The notes under the pieces were generated by a model, which saw only the letters and a program-made list of their open reading frames with translations, was not told the DNA's origin and made no database searches. From Erinaceus europaeus (taxonomy: Eukaryota > Chordata > Mammalia > Eulipotyphla > Erinaceidae): 64,000 nucleotides of DNA. The number at the start of each line of letters is the position of its first letter. Position 1 is the stretch's first letter. Below are positions 1 to 11,949 of the stretch, piece by piece. The stretch spans positions 65,250,092-65,314,091 of the forward strand of contig NC_080180.1 of assembly GCF_950295315.1 (NCBI RefSeq), given 5' to 3'. Both the position numbers and the translations under genes were made by a program.

Positions 1-264
1 TCACTTTCAGAAAGAATTAAGACCCCCAAATTAATGAACTTGAATATATATACAAACATAAATTGTATGGGCCTGAAAAACAGCTCACTTGTTTCATGTG
101 CTGCTTTGCCATGTGCAGCATCTAAATGCAAACCTGGTCTGGACTACATGGAAGATTTTATTGTTATGGTTTCTTCTACTCTCTCTGCCTCTCTGTCTCT
201 GTCTTTGTCTGTGTCTCTCTTTGAAAAAGACTTCCTGGCATAGTGAAACTCTGGTGATGACAAA

Positions 265-301
<37 letters not shown>

Positions 302-513
302 TAATTTACATTAAAGGGTACTAAGTAAAATGGAACAGAAATTTAAAGGTCTATGAGAAAACACACATTTACTAACATGGATGTTATAAGAGTTCTTTAA
401 GAGACAAGAAAGATAAATGGGAAAACAGAAAACATACTTCTTGATGAAGTAATAACAATCATCTGAATTTTAATGGTAGAAATTAATTTACATATCCAAG
501 AAATTTAAAAATT
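1..513. other. Repeat-poor flank with two short simple repeats
   Basis: No gene signal is visible. A CT/GT-rich pyrimidine run lies at about 178-224 and an AT dinucleotide repeat at about 268-300. The overlapping 69- and 71-residue open frames translate the pyrimidine run and the AT repeat and are not credible genes. Confidence 0.6.
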
Positions 514-632
514 CCCAGCTACTGGTGTTTGGTGCCTCACTAAGCAGAGTGCACAGGTTACCATGTGCAAGGGCCTGAGTTAAAGCTCTTGGTCCTAACC
601 TGCTGGAAGGAAGCTTCATAAGTGCTTATAAG

Positions 633-667
<35 letters not shown>

Positions 668-991
668 ATCAGGGTTATTGCTGAAGTTTGGTGATAGCAG
701 TATAAGTTCACTGCTCTCAGCAGCCATTTTTTTCCCTTTATTTTTCCTTATAATTTTTATGAGATAGGACAGAGAGAAGATGGGGAGAGAAAGAGAGGGA
801 GAGAAAGATAGATACCTGTAGACTTCCTTTACTGCTCCTGAAGTTTGCCCCCTGCAGGTGGGGAGTGGAGGCTCAAATCTGGGTCCTTGCACTTTGTAAT
901 ATATACTCTCAACCAGGTGTGCCACCACCTAGCCTCTCTCTCCCTCTTCATCTCTCTCTGTGTCTCACTTTTTATTTAAAAAAAAAAAAAA
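514..991 (+). mobile_element. SINE-B, old copy, interrupted by another SINE
   Basis: A diverged SINE-B head and body run from about 514 to 633 and pass into a CT repeat at 634-664. The matching tail (pyrimidine-rich, then TTTATTTAAAA and an A-run) resumes at about 935-991. The intervening 665-934 is an opposite-strand SINE. The split shows that this copy is the older host element. Confidence 0.6.
665..934 (-). mobile_element. Long-form SINE-B, antisense, nested
   Basis: Reading the minus strand gives the tRNA-like head (complement of CAGGTGTGCCACCACCTAGCC at the right edge), then the body. The left edge is the 3' module, whose complement contains CATCAGGGTTATTGCTG and a poly(T). The same module recurs at 58,023 and 25,508. 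It is inserted into the CT tract of an older SINE-B. Confidence 0.7.
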
Positions 992-2143
992 GACTACTAG
1001 GAACTATGGCATCATGCGGCCACTGAATCTCAGTGACAAAAATATTTCAGATAGGAATAATACAGAAACATCCCTACCTGAGCACTTCACTGTCAGAGAA
1101 AGGTAAGAAGAGATATTGAAATCAATGCCCATAAAATAACTGAAAAGTGCATGGGCAGCAACATGATTAACTGCTGACTTCTCTCTAAGAACAATGAGGC
1201 TAGAAGACAGTGAAATCATATATTCCACATATTGAAAGAATAAAGACACAAAAGCCAACCAATCATTCTGGAGGCCATTTTGAGGGACCAAGATTTCCTT
1301 CTACCTGGCCATTCATTATAGGAATATGCTACATGCTGGTCCCATAACTCCAGCTAAAATGACTAACACTGACTTCATCAAGAAAGTGTCAAGTGGCTGG
1401 AAACTTGTGAATGGTGAGAGTTTGAATTATAATGGCCAAGTTTGGTTTGCCTGACAACAGGGAAACAGCCACTAATAGGATGGATCCGAACTTATATATG
1501 GAAGTTTTATCCCTTGGGAGAGATGTGAGCTTGAAAGCTTGATGCAGATAGCTCTCTATGCTCAATGCCTCTTTGAGCAAAGAAGCACTGTGAAACTTGA
1601 TGGCTTAGTTGTTAGTGTCCAAGTCAAGATTCATGTCTGAAAGATGAAATGACACAGATAATTTAATTAACTATCTTTATGGGACTATCTCCAAGATTGA
1701 AATAGTTCATTTATTAATAAAATAAGACTTCAATAACCTCGATGGTTATACAGAAGCCTTTTACAAATGCTAAATAGGAATACCTTTTCAATGTGTCAAG
1801 AATTGTGCCATGAATCAGTATGTTGCTGATGATCTGAATTTTATAACAAAAAACAAAAAGAATTGTTTATTCTAATACTGAGACATGAAAAAATTAGAAA
1901 GATTATCCATAGGCTAAGAATTTTTTTTTCTGTTGAAGCAGTTCTAAGATATAGTGGTGTGTAATATAGATTTGTAGAAAAAAATAACAGGATTAGACCT
2001 AGATGAGTGAAGAAAACTGTAGAATTTTGAGGCTGTTAATTTAGGAGAATCATTAATTTCCCTGCTGGAGATGACAGTGTTAGTTACACATGGGACATAC
2101 TTTTCTATTTCAAGACTCAGAAGGCCAGGAGGGACAAACACAG

Positions 2144-2146
<3 letters not shown>
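992..2146. other. Repeat-poor stretch with a possible old L1 fragment
   Basis: Around 1130-1280 the plus strand has AGACAGTGAAATCATATATTC followed by GAAAGAATAAAGACACAAAA. The order and composition resemble an L1 fragment, but similarity is weak. The rest shows no repeat or gene that I recognise. Minus-strand open frames of 63-95 residues have no recognisable domain. Confidence 0.35.

Positions 2147-2212
<66 letters not shown>
2147..2212. repeat. Compound (AC)n-(TC)n microsatellite
   Basis: An uninterrupted AC repeat at about 2147-2181 passes directly into a TC repeat at 2182-2212. The same CA-to-CT junction type occurs, much longer and in the opposite order, at 6801-6931. Confidence 0.95.
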
Positions 2213-2215
<3 letters not shown>

Positions 2216-2785
2216 CAAAATACTTGAAGCTCATTTGAATTTTAAGAACAAACAATTTAGTTTTGGATTATTTCTATGTAAAAATGGACTTAGAAGTTAG
2301 CAGACGTCAGTATCCAGTTAAGGAGCTAAAGTATAATAAGATTATGCAACTGGGAGTTCTGTCAGAAAAAGTGAAACATTGGCTTTGCTACTCAAATCAG
2401 AAACACGTGGAAAGGGATTCACTTGAACACATAAATTAGCTTCTTGTCGGTAGTGAGCTCAGCAAGTGTGCATCAATGAGAAACTCCTAAATGTAGCAGC
2501 AAATTAGCGTGTCAGCAAGAATGAGCTTGTGACTGCGTGTTGGTGGACACTTCACGGGCACCAAGCTTACAGTTGCGGCAGCAACATACAATTCCGATTG
2601 TCTAGACTCAGATAGTCCATAATTTCCCTCTTTTTCTGTGCCTGTTTGCACAATTAATGGCATCACAGAGACATAAATACTGGCTGAGAAACTCCAAGCA
2701 ACATTCTCTCATCTTTTATACTTAGGCATTTGTTCTTAAGATTTGTTCTATGCTAAAATACACCATTTAAAAAAATTATAGCATT
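2213..2785. other. Unassigned, repeat-poor
   Basis: No interspersed repeat, RNA gene or open frame worth naming. The composition is ordinary AT-rich mammalian intergenic or intronic sequence. Confidence 0.5.
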
Positions 2786-3447
2786 ATTTTTTTCATTTAT
2801 TTATAAAATGGAAATTTTAATAAGACTATATGATAAAAAGGATACAATTCTACACAGTTTTCACCACCAGACCTCCGTATCCTATCCCCACCTTGAAATC
2901 TTTCCTATTCTTTATCCCTCTGGGAGTATGGATCCAGAGTCATCATGGGATGCAGACGGTGGAAGGTCTGGCTTCTGTAACTGCTTCCCCGCTGAACATG
3001 GGCATTTGTAGGCTGATCCATACTCCCAGCCTGTCTCTCTCTTTCCCTTATGGGGCAGGGCTCTGGGGAAGCTGGGGCTCCATGACACATTGGTGGGGTC
3101 ATCTGCCCGGGGAAGTCAGTCTAGCATCCTGGCAGCATCTGGAACCTTGTGGCTGAAAAGAGTTAACATACAAAGCAGAACAAATTGTTGACTAAACATG
3201 AACATAAAGGCAAGAATATTGCAGATGAAGATCTGGGGTCTCCGTTTTAGAAAAAGTTCATAGGTCTGTTTTAGGAATATTCCAAGGGGTCCATGATTTT
3301 ACTAGTTTTTGCCTGAGCCTGACAGCTAATATACAGGTGGACCCAGGTTATTGTCTGGGGAGATGAGATGGTGTCATAGTTGGAGAAAGGACTAGAAAGC
3401 TGGATCAGGGAAGAGAGTAGCTCCCAAATATAAGTAAAGTATATAAA
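2786..3447 (-). mobile_element. L1-D 3' UTR copy 1
   Basis: The 3' end is at the left (complement of ...CCTTTTTATCATATAGTC). Characteristic internal blocks include the complements of CTCTGGGAGTATGGATCC and CCCGCTGAACATGGGC. It runs at least 660 bp toward its 5' side at the right, where a SINE-A interrupts it at 3461. It shares a minus-strand open frame with the copies at 11,950 and 43,166. Assignment to L1 rests on the chimera at 53,823-53,950. Confidence 0.75.
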
Positions 3448-3460
3448 GACACCACTTCTT
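3448..3460. repeat. Target-site duplication, left copy (13 bp)
   Basis: GACACCACTTCTT is repeated exactly at 3776-3788 and brackets the SINE-A between them. Confidence 0.9.
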
Positions 3461-3775
3461 TTTTTTTAACCATTTAAAAATATTTATTTATTTATTCCCT
3501 TTTGTTGCCCTTGTATTTTTATTGTTGTAGTTATTATTATTGTTGTTGTAGTCATTATTATTGTTGTTGTTGTTAGATAGGACAGAGAGAAATGGAGAGA
3601 GGAGGGGAAGACAGAGAGGGGGGAGAGAAAGATAGACACCTGCAGAACTGCTTCACCACTTGTGAAATGACCCCCCTGCAGGTGGGGAGCCGGGGCTCAA
3701 ACTGGGATCCTTACACTGGTCCTTGCACTTTGCGCCACCTGCGCTTAACCTGCTGCGCTGCCGCCCAGCTCCCAG
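3461..3775 (-). mobile_element. SINE-A, full length, antisense
   Basis: On the minus strand the tRNA-like head is at the right edge (about 3690-3775), the pyrimidine body in the middle, and the CAACAA-rich tail with A-run at the left. Exact 13-bp target duplications flank it. Insertion by L1-type target-primed reverse transcription is the established mechanism for such elements. The 66-residue plus-strand frame inside is an antisense SINE artefact. Confidence 0.92.
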
Positions 3776-3788
3776 GACACCACTTCTT

Positions 3789-4187
3789 ATAGCCAGTTCT
3801 CTAACTTTTTCTAGCTGCCTTTTCTGTATTTGTCTATCTTCTCCTTTGTATTTGATAAGCTGGTATTTGGCTATTTGATAAACTGGTATTTTGAAAGACT
3901 AAATCCCTTCTCTCTTTTTTTTTGACTTTTGTATTAGAGCTCAATCTCTCCTCACCAAATGTATCAGTGGGCAACATCATCATCATCTTCATCTCAGCCT
4001 TTAACTATTTACTATCATATGCTGTTATCTCTGCTCCTTCCAGAAGTTGATAGTTGGTGTCTTTAAGCCTTTTCTCTTTATAAATCTACCCTTTTTATTT
4101 ATTTATTTTTTTTGAAAATTCTTTTCACACAGCTGGTCAACAATTCAAAGCAAAACAGAAGTTATTTAAGAAATTAGATCTCTGAGG
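3789..4187. other. Unassigned stretch leading into a SINE-B remnant
   Basis: Contains a short imperfect repeat (GATAAGCTGGTATTTGGCTATTTG then GATAAACTGGTATTT) and a (CAT)n run near 3978. From about 4090 it resembles an antisense SINE tail. No gene is seen. Confidence 0.4.
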
Positions 4188-4219
4188 TGGCAAACACTAG
4201 AAGAAGAAGATCTCTGAGG
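4176..4219 (+). mobile_element. 20-bp GAA-tailed micro-insertion with target duplication
   Basis: TGGCAAACACTAGAAGAAGA (4188-4207) is bracketed by exact 12-bp repeats AGATCTCTGAGG at 4176-4187 and 4208-4219. The insert matches the 3' terminal motif GGCAAACGCTAGAAGAAGAA seen at 15,570, 40,686, 45,620 and 53,601. This is the expected look of a retroelement truncated to its last 20 bases. Confidence 0.75.
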
Positions 4220-4313
4220 CATCCACTGTGCAGGTGGGGACCAGGGGCTTGAACCTGGGTCCTTGTGCCCTGGAATGTGAACGCTTAGCCAGGTGTGCCA
4301 CCACCTGGCCCCC
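4220..4313 (-). mobile_element. SINE-B head fragment
   Basis: Only the tRNA-like head and first part of the body remain (complement of GTGCAGGTGGGGACCAGGGG through GGTGTGCCACCACCTGGCCCC). The tail side is displaced or lost near the micro-insertion at 4188. Confidence 0.75.
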
Positions 4314-5903
4314 TCTCCTTTTTCTCTGTTCTAGACTATACATGTCTGTTCTCTAAGTTTAGGAAGACAGAGACTTAGAATAACCACACTAATTCTGTGG
4401 CCTAGAGTCCATCTAGAATCAAGATATTTATGCCTGACACTAAGGTCAGAATATTTTATGAGCAGGAAAATTTTATTCTGTGTTAAGAACTCCATAGATA
4501 ATTTCTTTTTATTTCACTGAAATAGTTAACTTGACCAATGAATTTAAACTGCTGTTATGGACATAGGACTACTGTTACTTCAACAAATTTCCTACATATA
4601 CTATTGATGTAACAGGTACTTTTGCTCATTCAATTTATAGCACAATGTAGTTAGTTGATAAGTGTCTTTACTATGAAGTACATTATTTGGCTTAGCCTCA
4701 GTTTTGAACTGAATAAGAGAAACAAATGAGTGATCAAAAGTATAGAGAGAATCTTTATAATTATGAAAGTAGAAAAATATCAGTGCTAAGTACACACTCT
4801 GGATTCTAAACCCAGTGCCAATAATGCTAAGACTTAAGTATCATGATGTCAGGGTGTTACTTTATGTAAAATGTTCTGTTGCGATTAGCTTCCTTCCCTG
4901 TGTTTGAGGATAGTTGAAATGACTCATGGGGCTGTTTCATACTTATGGCTACTAGTAGAAGAATAACAGATTTAATTCAGGCATGCACAGGATGGTAACA
5001 TTTTTGTTTCTAATGCATATTTGATATAGGGTGCTAAACTTTTATCATGTCCCTTTATGATTTATTGTTGTTTACTGAATTATACTATATGTTTTCACAC
5101 TATACTTCCAGGAGACTGTACAATTTATGTAAAATATTTTCAGTGTCCTTTTGACTAGCAAACAAACTTTCAAACATCACCCCTTTCTCTCCATCTTGTG
5201 TTTTGCCTGAAGCTACATAGTTCTATTTGGAGAAAAACAAACATTCAGAAGGGAAAACAGAACCAAACCATCTTGTTCATGTAGTTTCAGATGATTCCCA
5301 CCAGGTGGCAGATTTCAATGGCTTCTTAATTTTTTTTTTTTAATAATCTGTCTAAAGTAAATGGGAAAGGCGTCTATAAGAGACTGATAATTTTTTTGAC
5401 AGTCCTATAGAACATAGACAGAATTACCGTTCCTCCCCTAGTATATAATGTAGTGATAAACTCTTTAAAATAAAAATGTCAATGTGCCATTTAGCTGTTA
5501 TGTTTTTTTTCTTCTTTTTAAATCCTGATGCAGTGGGGTGTTGCCACATTTTTATTACCACATTTAAAACAATGATGTAATATTTTATCATAATAACAGA
5601 CTGCTTTATCTTATGATTCCATAAGGAAGGCACCCATAATCCCTGAAAATCTATTCTAAATTATACTGAATGTAAAAGAATTCTATGGAAGATACCAACA
5701 TATTTTATTATACATGAACATAACATGAGTCAGTTGCATTTCACTTAACTGCAGACTAGATTAGCCTTTAAAAGATCCTGGGTGGCAGTGTCTTTTCTCT
5801 GCCCACATAACTCCAATCAAAACTCTAGCATGCCCATAATTTTTATGGTTATTACTGCCATAAATTTCCTTGTATATACTCTCAAATTTCCAACTCTTAA
5901 CAA
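4314..5903. other. Unassigned, repeat-poor 1.6 kb
   Basis: AT-rich with short T-runs (5331-5342) but no repeat family that I recognise. The minus-strand frames of 64 and 69 residues at 4601 and 5424 have no domain features. It is ordinary non-coding sequence as far as I can see. Confidence 0.5.
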
Positions 5904-6156
5904 CAAAGATATAAATCTTTTTTCTTTTTTTAAAATTTTATTTATTTCTTATTGAGTAGAGACAGAAAGAAATTGAGAGAGGAGGGGTGACAGAGAGAGG
6001 AAAAAAGATAGAGAGACACCTGCAGTACTGCTTCACCACTTGCGAAGCTTTCCCCCGTCAGGTGGGGACCAGGGGTCTGAACTCAGGCCCTTGCAACTCT
6101 GTAATGGGTGCGCTTAATCAGGTGTGCCACCACCTGGCTCCCAAAGATGTAATCTT
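5904..6156 (-). mobile_element. SINE-B with target duplications
   Basis: The body lies at about 5920-6141, head at the right (complement of CAGGTGTGCCACCACCTGGC), A-rich tail at the left. CAAAGATATAAATCTT (5904-5919) and CAAAGATGTAATCTT (6142-6156) are the slightly diverged target duplications. Confidence 0.88.
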
Positions 6157-6690
6157 TCTTAATCTTGCATCTTGTTCATTTACTTTAACATAAACAATCT
6201 ACTCTGACTTATTCCCCCCTCAGTATTGGGTTTCTGAGTTCCCTTCCTCCCAGAATGGGGAACTGCCCAGTTCACCGCTTTATAGCAATTAGAGTACTCA
6301 ATGTTTTTCCCTTTGACTTTTTATGGACTGTGGAAAAGCTTCTGACTTCTTGGTTAATGCAAACAAGGGATGCATGTTTTCAGGTCTACGGGATTACAAA
6401 TTCTCCCCCAGGGAGGTTGCACAGACTTATGGCTGCTTATTTCATCCTGTTATCAGAGTATATTGCTGTTGACCTGGGAGTTTCAGCCTTGCACCAAGAC
6501 CGTGGATAACGTTATTCCCTTGTTCTCAAATAGTTTGAAGTATTTCCACATCTGTTGATTGCTTATGTATTCATGATTCTTATTTTCATTATAGACCTTT
6601 TAAACGTCTTCTTCCTGTACTGTAGTTGTCCTCCCCCGCCATCTATCTGAATATGATAATAAGCATTGTCCAGGAAACAGTTCTAAGGTC
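6157..6690. other. Unassigned; no feature seen
   Basis: Two overlapping plus frames (84 and 62 residues, 6255-6558) occur but carry no recognisable domain, start context or splice pattern. No repeat family recognised. Confidence 0.45.
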
Positions 6691-7971
<1,281 letters not shown>

Positions 7972-8079
7972 GTGTTGGTCATATTGTTGTGTGGAAAACT
8001 GAGAAATGTTGTGCATGTACTAACTATTGTATTTACTGTCTACTGTAAAACATTAATTCCCCAATAAAGAAAATTTAAG
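7972..8079 (+). mobile_element. L1 3' end, heavily 5'-truncated
   Basis: GTGGAAAACTGAGAAATGTT, then CTATTGTATTTACTG and CCCCAATAAAGAAAATTTAA match the terminal 100 bp of the L1 at 41,708-42,605, including the AATAAAG signal. A SINE-B begins immediately at 8080, so the SINE used the L1 A-rich end as its target. Confidence 0.8.
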
Positions 8080-8285
8080 GGGCCAGTTGGTGGCGCACCT
8101 GGTTGAGCAGCCGTTACAATGCGCAAGGAGCCAGGTTCAAGTCCCCAGCCCCCACCAGCAGGGGGAAAGCTTCACAAGTGGTGAAGCAGGACTGCAGGTG
8201 TCTCTGTCTCTCTCTGTCTTCCTCATCCTTTCAATTTCTTTCTGTTTCTATCCAATAAATAAATAAAGACAACAATTAAAAAAAA
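8080..8285 (+). mobile_element. SINE-B, full length
   Basis: Starts GGGGCCAGTTGGTGGCGCAC, has the B-box-like GGTTCAAGTCCCC, the GCTTCACAAGTGGTGAAGC hairpin of the body and ends CCAATAAATAAATAAAG plus an A-run. Near copies of AAGAAAATTTTAA lie on both sides. Confidence 0.88.
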
Positions 8286-8754
8286 GAAATTTTAAAAATG
8301 TTGGCCATATTCACAATAATATATCCATCAATATTTTTAATACCTAACATTTATTTGCACTTAGAAATGACTCAGCATTCGAGTCAATTATGGTAGTAAA
8401 TGAGTATGATCATTGACTTACTTGAGGGAAATTTATATGCAAATATATATGGGTTATTTTATAATCCATGTTTTGTAGAAACAGTTTAGTAATTTAATAT
8501 TATCATGAATTTTACTTTAATGCGTACTTCTAATTTCCCTCAACATTAATTATCTCCAATATATTTTCATTTAAGCTTAATGAAAATAGAAAGTTTTCCT
8601 GTTTAATTTCACATTTGAAAATGATGTATATATATATATAATATATATATATAATGAATTGTTTCCTACTGATATGACCAAATTTTATTAATTTAAAAGT
8701 CATGTAAGTAGGTATGAAATCCTGTGTTTAATTAAGGAAGCTGTATCTAGTGTT
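8286..8754. other. AT-rich stretch with TA repeat
   Basis: A TA repeat interrupted by AATA lies at about 8625-8654. Nothing else recognised. Confidence 0.6.
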
Positions 8755-9391
8755 AGAAAAAGAGAAGCCTGGGGAGTCGGGCTGTAGCGCAGCGGGTTAA
8801 GCGCAGGTGGCGCAAAGCGCAAGGACCTGCGTAAGGTTCCCGGTTCGAGCCCCCGGCTCCCCACCTGCAGGGGAGTCGCTTCACAGGCGGTGAAGCAGGT
8901 CTGCAGGTGTCTGTCTTTCTCTCCTCCTCTCTGTCTTCCCCTCCTCTCTCCATTTCTCTCTGTCCTATCCAACAACGATGACATCAATAATAACTACAAC
9001 AATAAAACAACAAGGGCAACAAAAGGGAATCAATAAAATAAATAAAAATTTTTTTAAAAAAATGTTAAAAAAAAGGGAGTCGGGCTGTAGCGCAGCGGGT
9101 TAAGCGCAGGTGGCGCAAAGCACAAGGACCTGCGTAAGGTTCCCGGTTCGAGCCCCCGGCTCCCCACCTGCAGGGGAGTCGCTTCACAGGCGGTGAAGCA
9201 GGTCTGCAGGTGTCTGTCTTTCTCTCCTCCTCTCTGTCTTCCCCTCCTCTCTCCATTTCTCTCTGTCCTATCCAACAACGACGACAACAATAATAACTAC
9301 AACAATAAAACAACAAGGGCAACCAAAGGGAATAAATAAATAAAATAAATACTTAAAAAATGTTAAAAAAAAAAAAGAAAAAGAGAAGTCT
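8755..9391 (+). mobile_element. Tandem SINE-A pair within one target duplication
   Basis: Copy 1 spans 8771-9062 and copy 2 spans 9075-9375. Both carry the same private variants (GACCTGCGTAAGGTTCCC, where other copies read GACCGGCGTAAGGATCCC) and tails ending AATGTTAAAAAAAA. Only one pair of target duplications brackets the dimer: AGAAAAAGAGAAGCCT at 8755-8770 and AGAAAAAGAGAAGTCT at 9376-9391. The heads are near-identical, so the duplication is young. Confidence 0.93.
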
Positions 9392-9450
9392 AGGTTTGCA
9401 GGAAATCACTGAGGCTTAATAGAAGATGAAAATAGTAACGAAGATTAAGG

Positions 9451-9732
9451 CAAAGTTTACTTTTCTTTTTTAAAAAAAATATTTTAATTTGTTGATTATT
9501 GGAAAGAGACAGCGACATTGAGGCGGAGGTAGAGAGGGAGGGAGACAGAGAGACATTGAGGGAGGGGGGGAGAGAGAGAGGGAGACAGAGAGAGCCCTAG
9601 CCCTGTTTCACCAGGCCTGGAGCTTTGCCCCTGTAGTTGGCGAGTGGAGGCTTGAACCTGGGTCCTTGAGCATTGTAATATGAGTACTTAACCAAGTGTG
9701 CCATCACCCAACCCCCCCAAAGTTTATTTTTC
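9451..9732 (-). mobile_element. SINE-B with 15-bp target duplications
   Basis: The body has an expanded purine run (GGGAGGGAGACAGAGAGACA...) and the head at the right edge is diverged. CAAAGTTTACTTTTC (9451-9465) and CAAAGTTTATTTTTC (9718-9732) bracket it. Confidence 0.88.
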
Positions 9733-10627
9733 AATGTAATGTAATTGACACTGTCAAACGTATTTTTATTTTGAATTATTACAATTAAGAAATGCATTTC
9801 AAAAATCTTCATTGATAAAATACACAGATCCTTGAAAACTAAAAAAAATATATACATGCTTTAGTTCTAATAGATTGAACTTAGAACAAACATTGATTTC
9901 ATCTGAAATTCATCTCACATCATAAGCTCAGTGATAGGATACAGGAGTTTGCAGGTGGGAGAGGCTTCTGTGAATTAGACATGAGTGTAATAGGACTTTC
10001 CACTGCAAGCAATAAATCTGAGCCATTTAATACTTTTGAGCTGGTTGGAGGAATTGATGAAAAACAGAGTCTTTGGGGATTGTCCCCAAGGAAGCTTTCA
10101 TTTATTTCACCCCTTTCACAATTGGGAATAATGCATTCCGCATAAAGCAGGAATTTGGATATTTAGACTCACAGATATAAATGGACCCACAGGCAGTACA
10201 AAGGGTATTTTCTGCTTTCTCCCAGGACCTGAATGAACGTGAAATGGACATCATGCTTTTATAGGCCTCTTTGGGTCTCTCTCCCTTCTCTGACTCCTTA
10301 GGTCAGACGGTTGACCTTCAGCCTGTGCCCTTCCTCTGTTGCATCATTCCTTTGTTCTCAGATGACAGGTGGCCATGATGACATGTGTGAACAGCAAGTT
10401 CAGAGTCACTTTGGAAGGGGTGGTGCTGGCCCTGAGCGAGGGAGCTTGAGGAGAGAAGCCAGGCACGGCTGAGCCGGCTGAGCCAGACCCCAACACCTAA
10501 CGCTTCTCTGCTCTTGGCTCTCACCAGCTTCACTCCTTCTCATCATGTCTGAAAATGTACACGTGTGGATTTTATTCTCTGAGCACAACTTACAAGTCTT
10601 TTTCTTTTAGAAAAACTTTTGTGTGTT
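9733..10627. other. Unassigned, repeat-poor
   Basis: No repeat recognised. The minus-strand frames of 60 and 71 residues at 10,318-10,588 lack domain or splice support. A GC-richer patch lies at 10,430-10,520. Confidence 0.45.
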
Positions 10628-10851
10628 ATCTTTATTTATTGGATAGAAATAGCCAAAAAATCGGGAAGGAAGGGGGGGGAAGAGATAGAGAGACAGACAG
10701 AGAGAGAGAGGGAGAGGCAGAGAGAGACCTGTAGCATTACTTCATCACTTACAAAGTTTCTCCCCTGCAGGTGGAGGCTAGGGGCTCGAACCCAGGTCCT
10801 TGTGCATTATAGCATGTATGCTCAACCAGAAGCACCACCACCCAGTCCCCC
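10628..10851 (-). mobile_element. SINE-B
   Basis: Complement of the SINE-B tail (TTTATTTATTGGATAGAAATA) at left, expanded GA run, then CCCCTGCAGGTGGAGGC and the head ending at the CCCC run near 10,851. The 89-residue plus frame across it is an antisense artefact. Confidence 0.85.
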
Positions 10852-11777
10852 CTTTCTAATGATATACCCAGTGCTATTAAATTGCTAAGCACACTTTCCC
10901 CCAAGCACATGTTAAGTGAATTCTTTCCTTATAGCCTCCCCTCTAGTTTTACCCTTTCATCACAGTTCTGTGTCAAAGTTTCTCCAAGTGAGTATAGATA
11001 GGGTGGGGAGACCTTGAGCACTAACCATAACCATTCTGAGATTCTTTCTTTATTTTTTAAAAACTTTCTCCCACATTTAGTTGAGTACTTAGTGTGCTCT
11101 TAAATGCAGGATACTTAAAAGCGTTGAGGGATTAGAAGAGCTAAATAAAACGTAAGAAGTTTACAAAGGTTACAGAGGGTATTCATTGCACCTGCATGCA
11201 AAGAAAAGGGGCTTTCTAAGGAGTCATTATACTGGTTTATATCAGTGATTCAAGGTTAAAAGTTACCTGTGATTCCTTTATCCTATTGTGTGCACTCTGC
11301 GTGCTGCTACTGAAATGCCTTCTTTCTTCTGGCTACACTGGCCGCCTTTCCCACTCTGCATGTCCAGAAAGTAACTGAATCAATTACACTTAGCTTGACT
11401 GCAGAAAAGAAAAGAAATAATAAAATATTTAAGTCCAGGAGAAGCTTGATTTTCTCTCTCACACACAAAAACACAATAGAGAGGAGTACTCAGGGTTGGA
11501 GTCTGCTGGAGGCAGGAGGTAGCTCTGTGCTCATAAGAGACCAGGCCTCCTTTTAACTGGCCACGGCCTTACACAGTGTATGGCCTCAGATTTGAGGTTG
11601 CCTGTGAGACAGTGGTCCACAGAAGAAACCACAAAACTGAACCCTTTCAGTGGAATTGGAGCATATGTAAATAAGAAAAAAGTTCCTTAAAAATCCCTCC
11701 ATATCCTTGCTGCTATGGGATTTTCAAAAAAAAAGATAGTCCTTGCTCTGGCCTTTTGACTAGTTAGAATTGAGTTC
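10852..11777. other. Unassigned, repeat-poor
   Basis: Short AC-rich patch near 11,458-11,475. No transposon family, RNA gene or exon recognised. Confidence 0.45.
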
Positions 11778-11947
11778 GTCTCCTTCTCCTTCTCCTTCTC
11801 CTTCTCCTTCTCCTTCTCCTTCTCCTTCTCCTTCTCCTTCTCCTCCTCCTCCTCCTCCTCTTCCTTCTCCTTCTCTTCTTCCTCTTCCTCTTCCCTTTCC
11901 CCTTCCCCTTCTCCTTCTTCTTCCACTTCTTATTCTTCTTTTCTTCG
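11778..11947. repeat. Polypyrimidine (CTCCTT)n tract, about 170 bp
   Basis: Nearly pure C/T on the plus strand: regular CTCCTT units, then CTC and mixed units. It gives paired low-complexity frames (66 residues plus, 79 residues minus) that are not genes. Such mirror-symmetric tracts can form triplex DNA in vitro. Confidence 0.95.
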
Positions 11948-11949
11948 CT

